Source: Colwellia sp. MB3u-45
GTDB taxonomy: Bacteria; Pseudomonadota; Gammaproteobacteria; Enterobacterales; Alteromonadaceae
Direction: 5' to 3'
Assembly: GCF_014077005.1 (NCBI RefSeq)
Contig: NZ_JACGVC010000051.1
Location: forward strand, 1 to 64,000
DNA: 64,000 nucleotides
In this document: in pieces, positions 1-7,867 of the stretch
Layout: each line of letters begins with the position of its first letter
How positions within the stretch are numbered: the first letter of the stretch is position 1
Program-made: the position numbers and the translations under genes
The notes under the pieces: generated by a model
What the model was told of the DNA's origin: nothing
The model's input: the letters and a program-made list of their open reading frames with translations, nothing else
The model's database searches: none

Positions 1-40
1 TGTGCTTTTTGTGCTTTTTGTGCTTTTTGTGCTTTTTGTG
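1..40. repeat. 9-bp tandem repeat at window edge
   Basis: Four exact copies of GTGCTTTTT follow one T and run into the first GTAGG of the palindromic array. The tract begins at the window edge, so its true length is unknown. Confidence 0.9.
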
Positions 41-1047
41 TAGGACGGACTTTAGTCTGTCAACTGCTTAGCAGGCAATTAACGTTATGGGTTAACAAAT
101 AGCTATCGCGGGTAATATTTTTTTATTGGTATTTGTGCTGTTAACGGTTAAATTTCATTTAACTTGTTGGACTGAAGTCCAACCTACAAAGGGCCTGCGG
201 GTGATAATTTGGCGTTGTGTGCAGGGATTTTTTTGTGTTTTTTGATTTTTGTAGGATGGACTTTAGTCCGTCAACTGCTTAGCGGGAAATTAACGAGGTG
301 GGTTAACCAATAGCTATCGCGGGTATTATTTTTTATTGGTATTTGTGCTGTTAACGGTTAAATTTCATTTAACTTGTTGGACTGAAGTCCAACCTACAAA
401 GTGCCTGCGGGTGATAATTTGGGGCTGGGCTTTTTTTTGTGAATTTTTTTGATTTTTGTAGGATGGACTTTAGTCCGTCAACTGCTTATCGGGCAGTTAA
501 TGTGATGGGTTAACAAATAGCTATCGCGGGTAATATTTTTTTATTGGTATTTGTGCTGTTAACGGTTAAATTTCATTTAACTTGTTGGACTGAAGTCCAA
601 CCTACAAAGTGCCTACGGGTGGTCATTTGGCGTTGTGTGCAGGGATTTTTTTGTGTTTTTTGATTTTTGTAGGATGGACTTTAGTCCGTCAACTGCTTAG
701 CGGGAAATTAACGAGGTGGGTTAACAAATAGCTATCGCGGGTATTATTTTTTATTGGTACTTATGCTGTTAACGGTTAAATTTCATTTAACTTGTTGGAC
801 TAAAGTCCAACCTACAAAGGCGTACGGGTGATAATTTGGGGGTGGGCTTTTTTTTGTGAGTTTTGTATGATTTCTTGTGAATTTCTTTTGATTTTTGTAG
901 GATGGACTTTAGTCTGTCAACTGCTTAGCGGGAAATTAACGAGGTGGGTTAACCAATAGCTATCGCGGGTAATATTTTTTTTTCGGTATTTGTGCTGTTG
1001 ACGGTTAAATTTCATTTAACTTGATGGACTAAAGTCCAACCTACAAA
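36..1047. repeat. Tandem array of five REP/BIME-like elements
   Basis: Five units of about 150 bp lie at 36-190, 248-400, 455-608, 666-818 and 894-1047. Each opens with GTAGG plus the palindrome GGACTTTAGTCC and closes with GGACTGAAGTCC (or GGACTAAAGTCC) plus CCTAC, so the ends are inverted copies. A GTAG tetranucleotide outside a short palindrome is the layout of REP sequences mobilised by RAYT (TnpA-REP) transposases, and two facing REPs form a BIME; a MITE is the alternative. No transposase is present in the window. Units are separated by about 60-75 bp spacers that are repeated too. Units and spacers 1 and 3 match each other better than 2 and 4, which form the second type, giving a 418-bp higher-order period. 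The array ends about 100 bp before the helicase gene. Confidence 0.85.
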
Positions 1048-1143
1048 GTGCCTAGTGCTTTTTATTTCTACCTGTTTACATGACTAATGTTAGAATAAGT
1101 TCTTTCCCTGTTTTCTCTCTCCAGTGTTAGGTTTTTGTTGTAA

Positions 1144-4092
1144 ATGAAATATATCCCTTCAAGTGTTTTTGGCCGTTTTATAGGTAAAAACACGACAATT
1201 AATATCAATGAAATTGGCTTGTCTTTTGATGTTGAAAACAATTTAATCGAAATTAAATGGCAAGATCTTCTAGCCCCTCCGATGTTTTGTATCAGTTTTT
1301 TTGGGCAAATTGTTACCTTAAAAACGGCTAATAAAAGCTATGTTCTTACTATGCTAGCTTATAGTTCAAGGCTTATGCAGCAGGGCCATTGTCAGCAACT
1401 TTGGGTCGCGGCTAACATGCAACGGCTTGACACATTATTAAGTGCGATAAAAAAAATCACCCATGAGCAATATCTACGACAATCGAGCATTAAACGCGTT
1501 CAATTAACGGTTAATCAAGAGGTTACGCGTTGGTTTCCTTGGGTCAACACCAGTAAAGCAAAAGCAATGGTGACTGAAAAACTGCAATTGCTTAACCATT
1601 ATCAACATTGGCAAGCGCATGATATAGATGATTGTCGTGAACGCTATATCAAGCGGCAGCTGCAAGTTCATCAACACTTTTTTGATAATGTTGAGTCTAA
1701 TCCTTTAACACTTCACCAGCGCCGAGCTTGTATTATCGACAATGATAATAATTTGTTGTTAGCGGGCGCTGGCACAGGCAAAACCAGTGTTATGGTCGGG
1801 CGGGCCGGGTATTTACTTAATAGCCAACAAGCGCAGCCTAGTGAAATGTTATTACTGGCTTATGGCCGTAAAGCCGCTGACGAAATGGATGAGAGAATAA
1901 AAGACAAACTGGCGACTACTGAAATAAGTGCGACAACTTTTCATAGTTTAGGCCTAAATATTATTGCTCAGGTGGAAGGGGTTAAACCTAGCTTGTCGGT
2001 ATTAGCGACAGATGAAAAAACTAAGGCTAAGTGGATCCAAAGCTGTTTTGAACGCTTAATTGATCAGCATGCTCAGTATCGATATTTACTCATCGAATAT
2101 TTTACTCAGTATTATTACGCTGAGCGAAATGACTTTGATTTTAATAGCTTAGGTGAGTACTACCAATATTTAACCGACAACGATATTCGGAGTTTAAAAG
2201 GCGATAAAGTTAAAAGTTTTGCTGAGCTCACTATTGCCAATTGGTTATTTAATCACGGTATAGAATACCAATATGAGGCTAGCTATGCACACAAGCTAAA
2301 AACCATAGCGCGTAAGCAATATCAACCAAACTTTTTTCTGCCTGAATTGAATGTTTATATTGAATATTACGCTATAGATGAGCAAGGCAATACCGCGCCT
2401 TTTATTGATAAAAAGGCCTACCATGAGGCGATAACATGGAAGCGCAATACTCATCAGCATTATCAAACCCCTTGTCTTGAATTAAGCTACGCGCAGCATA
2501 AACAAGGTCGGTTAATTAGCGCGTTAGCCGCGTTTTTTACTCGCCAAAAAATTGCCGTTGAAGTACTGCCTGATGAAGCGATACTGGAAAGTTTAAAAGA
2601 AAGTGGACGAATAACCGTACTCGCTAGCTTGTTTTGTCAGTTAGTTGGGCTTTATAAAGCGGCTGATGTCGACTCAAGCTTAGAGAGCACGTTAGAGCGT
2701 AGCTTAAAAGATAATGTTATTGCCCATTCTGCTGATCCACAGCAAACCGCCAAGGCACTGGTGTTACTTAAGCCCATTTTAAGGGCCTATGAGGCCCATT
2801 TAACACGCCAAGCAGAAATTGATTTTGAAGATATGATCAATAAAGCGCTAGTTTATGTTCAAACGGGGCAATTTAAATCGCCGTGGCGTTATATTATGGT
2901 GGATGAATTTCAAGATATATCAGCACCGCGGGCACGATTAGTGAAAGCATTACGTGATAATAATAAAGCCTGTTCAATTTTTGCCGTTGGTGACGACTGG
3001 CAAGCTATTTATCGTTTTAGTGGTGCAGACCTGAGGTTAACCACAGGTTTTGCTGATTTTTTTGGCGCCACCACGCAATCAGTATTAGATAAAACCTTTC
3101 GCTTTAATAATAAAATTGGCAAAGTCGCGACCAATTTTATTGGTAAAAATCCAGCACAAATTCATAAAAAAATTAACGCATTTAAACAGGTTCAAGCCCC
3201 TGCGGTTTCACTGCTGAAACGTGAGAATGCGGCTTTTAACTCATCAAACAAAAATGTGATTAATGAGCTGGAAAATGGCGCGGTTGATGAGGTTTTAGCC
3301 GCTATTTCAGCTAAAGTATCTCAGCCAGTGAGTGTTTACTTACTGGCGCGTTTTTGGTTTCAATTACCCAGTAAAGCAGCGTTAAAGCAATTAAATAATC
3401 AATACTCGCTATTAAACATTGAAGCGCAATCTTTTCATGCTTCAAAAGGTAAAGAGGCTGATTATGTGATTATTATCGGACTGAAAAAAGGCGCGCATGG
3501 CTTTCCTTCTGAAAAAGCAACGCCGGCACTGCTTGATGCACTGCTCGCTAAAAAAGAAGCTTTTGCTTATGCAGAAGAGCGGCGATTATTTTATGTGGCG
3601 CTAACCAGGGCTAAAGACAGAGTTTATATTATTGCCGATATGAGCAATGCTAGTTGCTTTGTTAAAGAGCTTATCGATGAACATAGCCTTGACCTTGAAC
3701 TGGATGAATTTGGCAGTGCAGTCAGCCAAGCATTTATTGATGAGCTAAACTGTCTGGTTTGTGAAACCGGCAGATTAAAAAAACGCGCCAGTCAGTATGG
3801 CGCTTTTTATTCCTGTTCACACTTTCCGCGCTGCGAGCATACAGAACAACCTTGCGCTAACTGTGCAAGCCCCATGAGCCAAAAACGTCATAAAGGCTTT
3901 AAAATTTGTTTAAATCCATCATGTCAAAATGTCATACCCACTTGTGAAAAATGTAATGCAGAGATGGTGTTACGTTCCAGTAAAAATGGCGAATTTTGGG
4001 GCTGTAGAAACTATAAAGGTAATGATCCTATGAGTTGTAAAAATGGTATTGATGGCTCAAAAATAAACTGGCCTGAAGTAGCAGCTGAATAA
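1144..4092 (+). CDS. HelD-like (helicase IV) superfamily 1 DNA helicase with inserted nuclease-like domain and C-terminal zinc fingers
   Basis: This 982-residue protein aligns by eye with E. coli DNA helicase IV along its N-terminal region and helicase core. Visible motifs are Walker A AGAGTGKTS (207-215), GRKAADEMDERI, TFHSLG, the Walker B VDEFQDIS (near 590), DDWQAIYRFSGADL, FHASKGKEADYVII and EERRLFYVALTRAKDRVY. E. coli HelD has about 684 residues; the extra length has two sources. An insertion at about 310-480 contains PNFFLPELNVYIEYY followed by a lysine, resembling PD-(D/E)XK-type inserts in some UvrD-family proteins. The C-terminus (about 865-970) carries several CxxC pairs like topoisomerase I C4 zinc fingers. 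It probably acts in DNA repair or recombination. No partner gene is adjacent. The family call is firm; nuclease activity is inference. Confidence 0.85.
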   Translation: MKYIPSSVFGRFIGKNTTININEIGLSFDVENNLIEIKWQDLLAPPMFCISFFGQIVTLKTANKSYVLTMLAYSSRLMQQGHCQQLWVAANMQRLDTLLSAIKKITHEQYLRQSSIKRVQLTVNQEVTRWFPWVNTSKAKAMVTEKLQLLNHYQHWQAHDIDDCRERYIKRQLQVHQHFFDNVESNPLTLHQRRACIIDNDNNLLLAGAGTGKTSVMVGRAGYLLNSQQAQPSEMLLLAYGRKAADEMDERIKDKLATTEISATTFHSLGLNIIAQVEGVKPSLSVLATDEKTKAKWIQSCFERLIDQHAQYRYLLIEYFTQYYYAERNDFDFNSLGEYYQYLTDNDIRSLKGDKVKSFAELTIANWLFNHGIEYQYEASYAHKLKTIARKQYQPNFFLPELNVYIEYYAIDEQGNTAPFIDKKAYHEAITWKRNTHQHYQTPCLELSYAQHKQGRLISALAAFFTRQKIAVEVLPDEAILESLKESGRITVLASLFCQLVGLYKAADVDSSLESTLERSLKDNVIAHSADPQQTAKALVLLKPILRAYEAHLTRQAEIDFEDMINKALVYVQTGQFKSPWRYIMVDEFQDISAPRARLVKALRDNNKACSIFAVGDDWQAIYRFSGADLRLTTGFADFFGATTQSVLDKTFRFNNKIGKVATNFIGKNPAQIHKKINAFKQVQAPAVSLLKRENAAFNSSNKNVINELENGAVDEVLAAISAKVSQPVSVYLLARFWFQLPSKAALKQLNNQYSLLNIEAQSFHASKGKEADYVIIIGLKKGAHGFPSEKATPALLDALLAKKEAFAYAEERRLFYVALTRAKDRVYIIADMSNASCFVKELIDEHSLDLELDEFGSAVSQAFIDELNCLVCETGRLKKRASQYGAFYSCSHFPRCEHTEQPCANCASPMSQKRHKGFKICLNPSCQNVIPTCEKCNAEMVLRSSKNGEFWGCRNYKGNDPMSCKNGIDGSKINWPEVAAE

Positions 4093-4618
4093 AGTTGGCA
4101 GCATCTCAATAAATATGGCAACACCCAATAGGCAAAATCAACTAAAGTTGGAAGCTCACTATGCTATGTGTTGAGCGGAAGCTAGTTATCGGTTACCTCT
4201 TAGGTCAGCGGACTAAAATTTATCTCAATATATAGTCCGCTTATCCACCATAGTCATTGAGTTACCATGAAATCAAATACCGGTCTGAATTACTGATGCT
4301 CGTTTTAAACACTCTATTGCATTAAAAATCTTAATAGAGAATTAATTATCGTAATTTATCCACAACAACCCCCTCTGTTAGCTTTTTTTGGCGACAAGTT
4401 GAAGTCAACCTCACTTGTTGGGTGTTTGGTGTGAGGTTAGCTATTTCATTCAGTATGTATTGTTCAGTATGTATTGCCGATTTTCGAGTTAGGTATATTC
4501 CCAATATTTCTATGCTTAGTTGCTGTCTATTTTCATTTTTCTGATGGCGACACTACGGCAATGTTGTAAAAAGCATTACCAATGTCGTTTAAATGATTTA
4601 GATGTGTTAATGGCTCTT
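4093..4618. other. Intergenic region upstream of nirK
   Basis: No coding potential was recognised. It holds an 8-bp inverted repeat (CAACCTCAC at 4406-4414 against GTGAGGTTA at 4431-4439) without a T-tract, and the 14-bp tandem duplication listed separately. Confidence 0.5.
4449..4476. repeat. 14-bp perfect tandem duplication
   Basis: TTCAGTATGTATTG occurs twice head to tail, about 140 bp upstream of the FNR box of nirK. Confidence 0.9.
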
Positions 4619-4632
4619 TTGATCTAAATCAA
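4619..4632 (+). promoter_or_regulatory. FNR/DNR-type box of the nirK promoter
   Basis: TTGATCTAAATCAA is a perfect TTGAT-N4-ATCAA palindrome, the consensus for FNR and the related NO-responsive DNR/NnrR activators. A -10-like TATGGT lies at 4654-4659, which would put the box centre near -41, the class II activator position. It precedes a nitrite reductase gene, so induction by low oxygen and/or nitric oxide is expected. Confidence 0.85.
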
Positions 4633-4712
4633 TGATATATAAAAGTTTTGAGGTATGGTTACGACTTAGCGTTGGTTATAACGTAATTGATAATAAACCT
4701 TGGAGACATAAT

Positions 4713-5834
4713 GTGAATCCTTTTAAAAAATTAGCCCTAAGTATCGCAGTTACTACAACACTGGTAACCTTTTCGGCAGGGTCATATGCTGGTGAGACAC
4801 TTGATACGGCTAAAGTAGGCCTTGCATCACAGGCGCAAGGACTTGAGCGCGTAACACAAATATTAGTAGCACCACCATTTTTACCTAAGCATGAGCAAGT
4901 GGCTAAGGGTGGCCCTAAAATTATTGCCATGACCATGGAAGTGGTTGAAAAAGAGATGGAAATATCACCAGGCGCATTTGTCCAAGCAATGACCTTTGAA
5001 GGTTCAAACCCCGGTCCAATGATTGTCGCGCATGTAGGGGATTATGTGGAGCTAACCCTGAAAAATCCTAAAACAAATACACTGCTCCATAACATAGATT
5101 TTCATGCGGCAACAGGTGCTTTGGGTGGGGGTGCTTTAACTGATGTATCTCCTGGCGAACAAGTTGTACTTCGTTTTAAAGCCACTAAAGCGGGTGTGTT
5201 TGTTTATCATTGTGCACCAGGTGGTGTAATGATTCCATTCCATATTGTTTCAGGTATGAATGGCGCTATTATGATTTTACCTCGTGAAGGTTTAAAAGAT
5301 GAAAAGGGTCAACCTGTAAGCTATGACAAAGCCTATTATATCGGCGAGCAAGATTGGTATGTGCCTAAAGATGACCATGGTAAATACAAACGTTATAACT
5401 CACCGGTAGAAGGCATGGCTGACACTATGGCTGTAATGCGAGGTTTAATTCCGACACATATTACCTTTAATGGCAAAGTGGGTGCTTTAACGGGTGAAAA
5501 TGCCATGACAGCCAAAGTAGGTGAAACGGTTTTATTCCTACATTCAGAAGCAAATCGTGACACCCGTATCCATTTGATTGGTGGTCACGGCGATCTTGTA
5601 TGGCCAGGTGGTTCATTTAATGACACACCGATCACTAATCAAGAAACATGGTCAGTACTTGGCGGTTCAGCTGTTGCAGCAATGTATACCTTTAAACAAC
5701 CTGGTAGTTATGCTTATGTTAACCATAACTTAATTGAAGCCGTTATGTTGGGCGCTTTAGCGCATGTATCGGTAGAAGGAAAATGGAATAATGATTTAAT
5801 GGAACAGGTTTCTAAACCTAGTCCTATTAAATAA
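4713..5834 (+). CDS. nirK: Copper-containing nitrite reductase (NO-forming)
   Basis: Reduces nitrite to nitric oxide in the periplasm as the key step of denitrification. I place the start at GTG 4713, preceded by GGAG at 4702-4705, because it yields a clean signal peptide ([13 protein letters not shown] to SYA, about 26 residues); the in-frame ATG at 4632 overlaps the FNR box and gives a non-signal extension. The mature protein has two cupredoxin domains. Ligands visible (GTG numbering): type 1 copper H126, C167, H177, M182; type 2 copper H131, H166 and H338 (VNHN); catalytic D129 and H292 (IGGHGD). The C167-H177 loop ([11 protein letters not shown]) is one residue longer than in Alcaligenes NirK. 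The gene stands alone, without visible accessory or NO reductase genes, and is followed by a terminator-like hairpin. Confidence 0.95.
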   Translation: MNPFKKLALSIAVTTTLVTFSAGSYAGETLDTAKVGLASQAQGLERVTQILVAPPFLPKHEQVAKGGPKIIAMTMEVVEKEMEISPGAFVQAMTFEGSNPGPMIVAHVGDYVELTLKNPKTNTLLHNIDFHAATGALGGGALTDVSPGEQVVLRFKATKAGVFVYHCAPGGVMIPFHIVSGMNGAIMILPREGLKDEKGQPVSYDKAYYIGEQDWYVPKDDHGKYKRYNSPVEGMADTMAVMRGLIPTHITFNGKVGALTGENAMTAKVGETVLFLHSEANRDTRIHLIGGHGDLVWPGGSFNDTPITNQETWSVLGGSAVAAMYTFKQPGSYAYVNHNLIEAVMLGALAHVSVEGKWNNDLMEQVSKPSPIK

Positions 5835-5980
5835 AACCTAGTAGTGAAACTGAATAATAAGCTTTAAAAAAATTCATGATGAAACCTATTTTAGTCATGA
5901 TGCTATTTTTGTAGGTGCTGCAAGTGCCACGTCCACAGAAGTAGAACAACGGATTGCATACACCTCATGAAGATATGTTT

Positions 5981-6012
5981 AAGCGGTAAATTTGTTAATT
6001 CACCGCTTTTAT
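5981..6012 (+). terminator. Probable terminator of nirK
   Basis: AAGCGGT (5981-5987) pairs with ACCGCTT (6002-6008), with further A/T pairs inside, and is followed by TTTAT. It lies between convergent nirK and the halogenase-like gene. Confidence 0.6.
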
Positions 6013-6087
6013 AAACGATAGCTTTGTTAGACTAATATTTTTAAGTTACTGGTTTTTAAGTTATAGGTTTGTTGTTACCAAACACGC

Positions 6088-7608
6088 TTATAGTGAACGT
6101 AAAAAATCATCATGGCTTGGCATTTTATCTACCGTGCGATTGATTAATATTTTTAAGTTTTTCATTAAATCGTCTACCTGTTCCTCTGATAAGGTATCCA
6201 CTAATGGGTGATGATCTTCGGGTATATTACCTTGACCTATCATGACTTGTTGCCATGCTGTTTCAGTAAATAAATCGTCAGGCTGACAAAATACTTTCCC
6301 TGTTTTTTTGAATAACTGAATTTTATTCATTAATGACTCAGGTACATCCATGCGCTGACAAGCCCGCCAAAATTCACTATCGCCGCGGTTATTGAGTTTG
6401 TAATGTAAAATAATGAAATCGCGAATACCTTCAGACTCCACCTTTGATTGACGATTGAATTCGTTAACTTCTTCAAGGTTAATACCTTGGTGAGGAAAAA
6501 ATTTAACTAAGCGCGTAGCAGCCGTTTGAATTAAGTGAATATTAGTGGCTTCTAAGGGTTCAAAAAAGCCACTAGATAAACCAATGGCAATAACATTTTT
6601 ATTCCATTGCTTACGGCGGCGACCGGTTTTAAATGAAATGATTTTTGGCTCAGCTAGCGGTTTACCGTCAATATTTTTTAGTAATAACGCTTTAGCCTCT
6701 TCATCACTCATGTGTTTACTGGCATAAACTAAGCCATTCCCTGTTCTATGTTGCAGTGGAATACGCCATTGCCAGCCAACTTTATGGGCAGTTGAGCGGG
6801 TGTAAGGTTCAATATTTTCGGTTTTTTCACAAGCCACGGCGATGGCACGATCACAGGGCAACCAGTGAGAATAGTCGTCATAACCGGTACTGAGTGTTTT
6901 TTCTATTAAAATAGCCGCTAGGCCCGTACAGTCAATAAATAAATCACCGCTAATACTGGTGCCATCTTCAAGTGTTACGCTGTTGATATCGCCTGATTTA
7001 TCATCTTGTGCTATGTCGGTAATCGTTCCTTCAATGCGCTTTACCCCTAAGCCCTCTGCGTGTTTACGTAAAAATTTAGCGTATAAACCGGCATCAAAGT
7101 GATAAGCGTAGGCTAACCCAGGTAAATTGGTATTGAGAATTTTTTTAATTGGCGCGAACTTACCTTGCTTAGCGGCTTGGTAGTTTAAGGAATAATCCCA
7201 GAAACTGTTACCGTCAATATTGTCGCTGCCATTTTGTAATTGTTGATGTTTTTGCCAGAAATGATGAAAATCACAGAAAGGGAATTTTTTACCTATGCTG
7301 CCAAAAGCATGCATATAGTGCTCACCGTCTTGATGCCAGTGATTAAATTCTATCCCCAGTTTCATTGTGCCTTTAGTGGCTTTAATAAACGCTTTTTCAT
7401 CAATGCCAATAGCGCTGTTAAAGTTAACGATAGGAGGTATGGTGGCTTCACCAACACCCACAATGCCAATGTTATCTGATTCAACTAAAGTAATATCAAG
7501 GGTTTTACCTAGTACTTTGGCGAGTAGTGAAGCTGTCATCCATCCAGCGGTACCACCACCGACAATAACGATATTTTTTATCTGACCTTGAGTGTTATTT
7601 TTATGCAT
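6088..7608 (-). CDS. Tryptophan-halogenase-family flavin-dependent protein
   Basis: A 506-residue FAD-dependent protein of the tryptophan halogenase family. The dinucleotide-binding motif VGGGTAGW is at 16-23, a lysine (K83, TMKLGIEF) sits where PrnA has catalytic Lys79, the halogenase signature WxWxIP is present as WQWRIP (279-284), and FFEPLEATNIH (348-358) contains the glutamate region matching PrnA Glu346. Family members normally chlorinate or brominate indoles using reduced flavin; no flavin reductase is nearby. It lies downstream of a TonB-dependent receptor on the same strand, a pairing common in Caulobacter- and Alteromonas-like genomes where the substrate is often unknown. A terminator separates the two, so it may have its own promoter. 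Family is certain; substrate and halide are unknown. Confidence 0.88.
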   Translation of the reverse strand: MHKNNTQGQIKNIVIVGGGTAGWMTASLLAKVLGKTLDITLVESDNIGIVGVGEATIPPIVNFNSAIGIDEKAFIKATKGTMKLGIEFNHWHQDGEHYMHAFGSIGKKFPFCDFHHFWQKHQQLQNGSDNIDGNSFWDYSLNYQAAKQGKFAPIKKILNTNLPGLAYAYHFDAGLYAKFLRKHAEGLGVKRIEGTITDIAQDDKSGDINSVTLEDGTSISGDLFIDCTGLAAILIEKTLSTGYDDYSHWLPCDRAIAVACEKTENIEPYTRSTAHKVGWQWRIPLQHRTGNGLVYASKHMSDEEAKALLLKNIDGKPLAEPKIISFKTGRRRKQWNKNVIAIGLSSGFFEPLEATNIHLIQTAATRLVKFFPHQGINLEEVNEFNRQSKVESEGIRDFIILHYKLNNRGDSEFWRACQRMDVPESLMNKIQLFKKTGKVFCQPDDLFTETAWQQVMIGQGNIPEDHHPLVDTLSEEQVDDLMKNLKILINRTVDKMPSHDDFLRSL

Positions 7609-7803
7609 AATATTTCTCGAACCTGATAGCAGTGTAGGTTAATTAATACTAATCTCACTCATTATCTGATCATTTTTACTGGTTAAAATAACCCACTACT
7701 GCGTTATTTATTTAATAATTAGAACAACTAGTTATTAAAATAAATGCCTTGTATTTGGCCATTTTTCCTGCGTATAAAGTAGACCACCTAATTAATGAAA
7801 TTG

Positions 7804-7843
7804 GTATAAAAAAGCCCTTGCAAGAGATTATCACAAGGGCTTT
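7804..7843 (-). terminator. Rho-independent terminator of the TonB-dependent receptor gene
   Basis: AAAGCCCTTG (7811-7820) pairs perfectly with CAAGGGCTTT (7834-7843). On the minus strand the stem is followed by a T-rich run reading TTTTTTATACC. Confidence 0.88.
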
Positions 7844-7867
7844 ACTTTATCGCACTAGACTAAAAAA

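Noticed and set aside
1-1047. CRISPR array
   Set aside because: The repeated units are about 150 bp with inverted ends, and the spacers are themselves repeated, which does not fit a CRISPR.
4632-4712. Upstream extension of nirK from ATG 4632
   Set aside because: It overlaps the FNR box and lacks an RBS; the GTG at 4713 has GGAG and yields a normal signal peptide.
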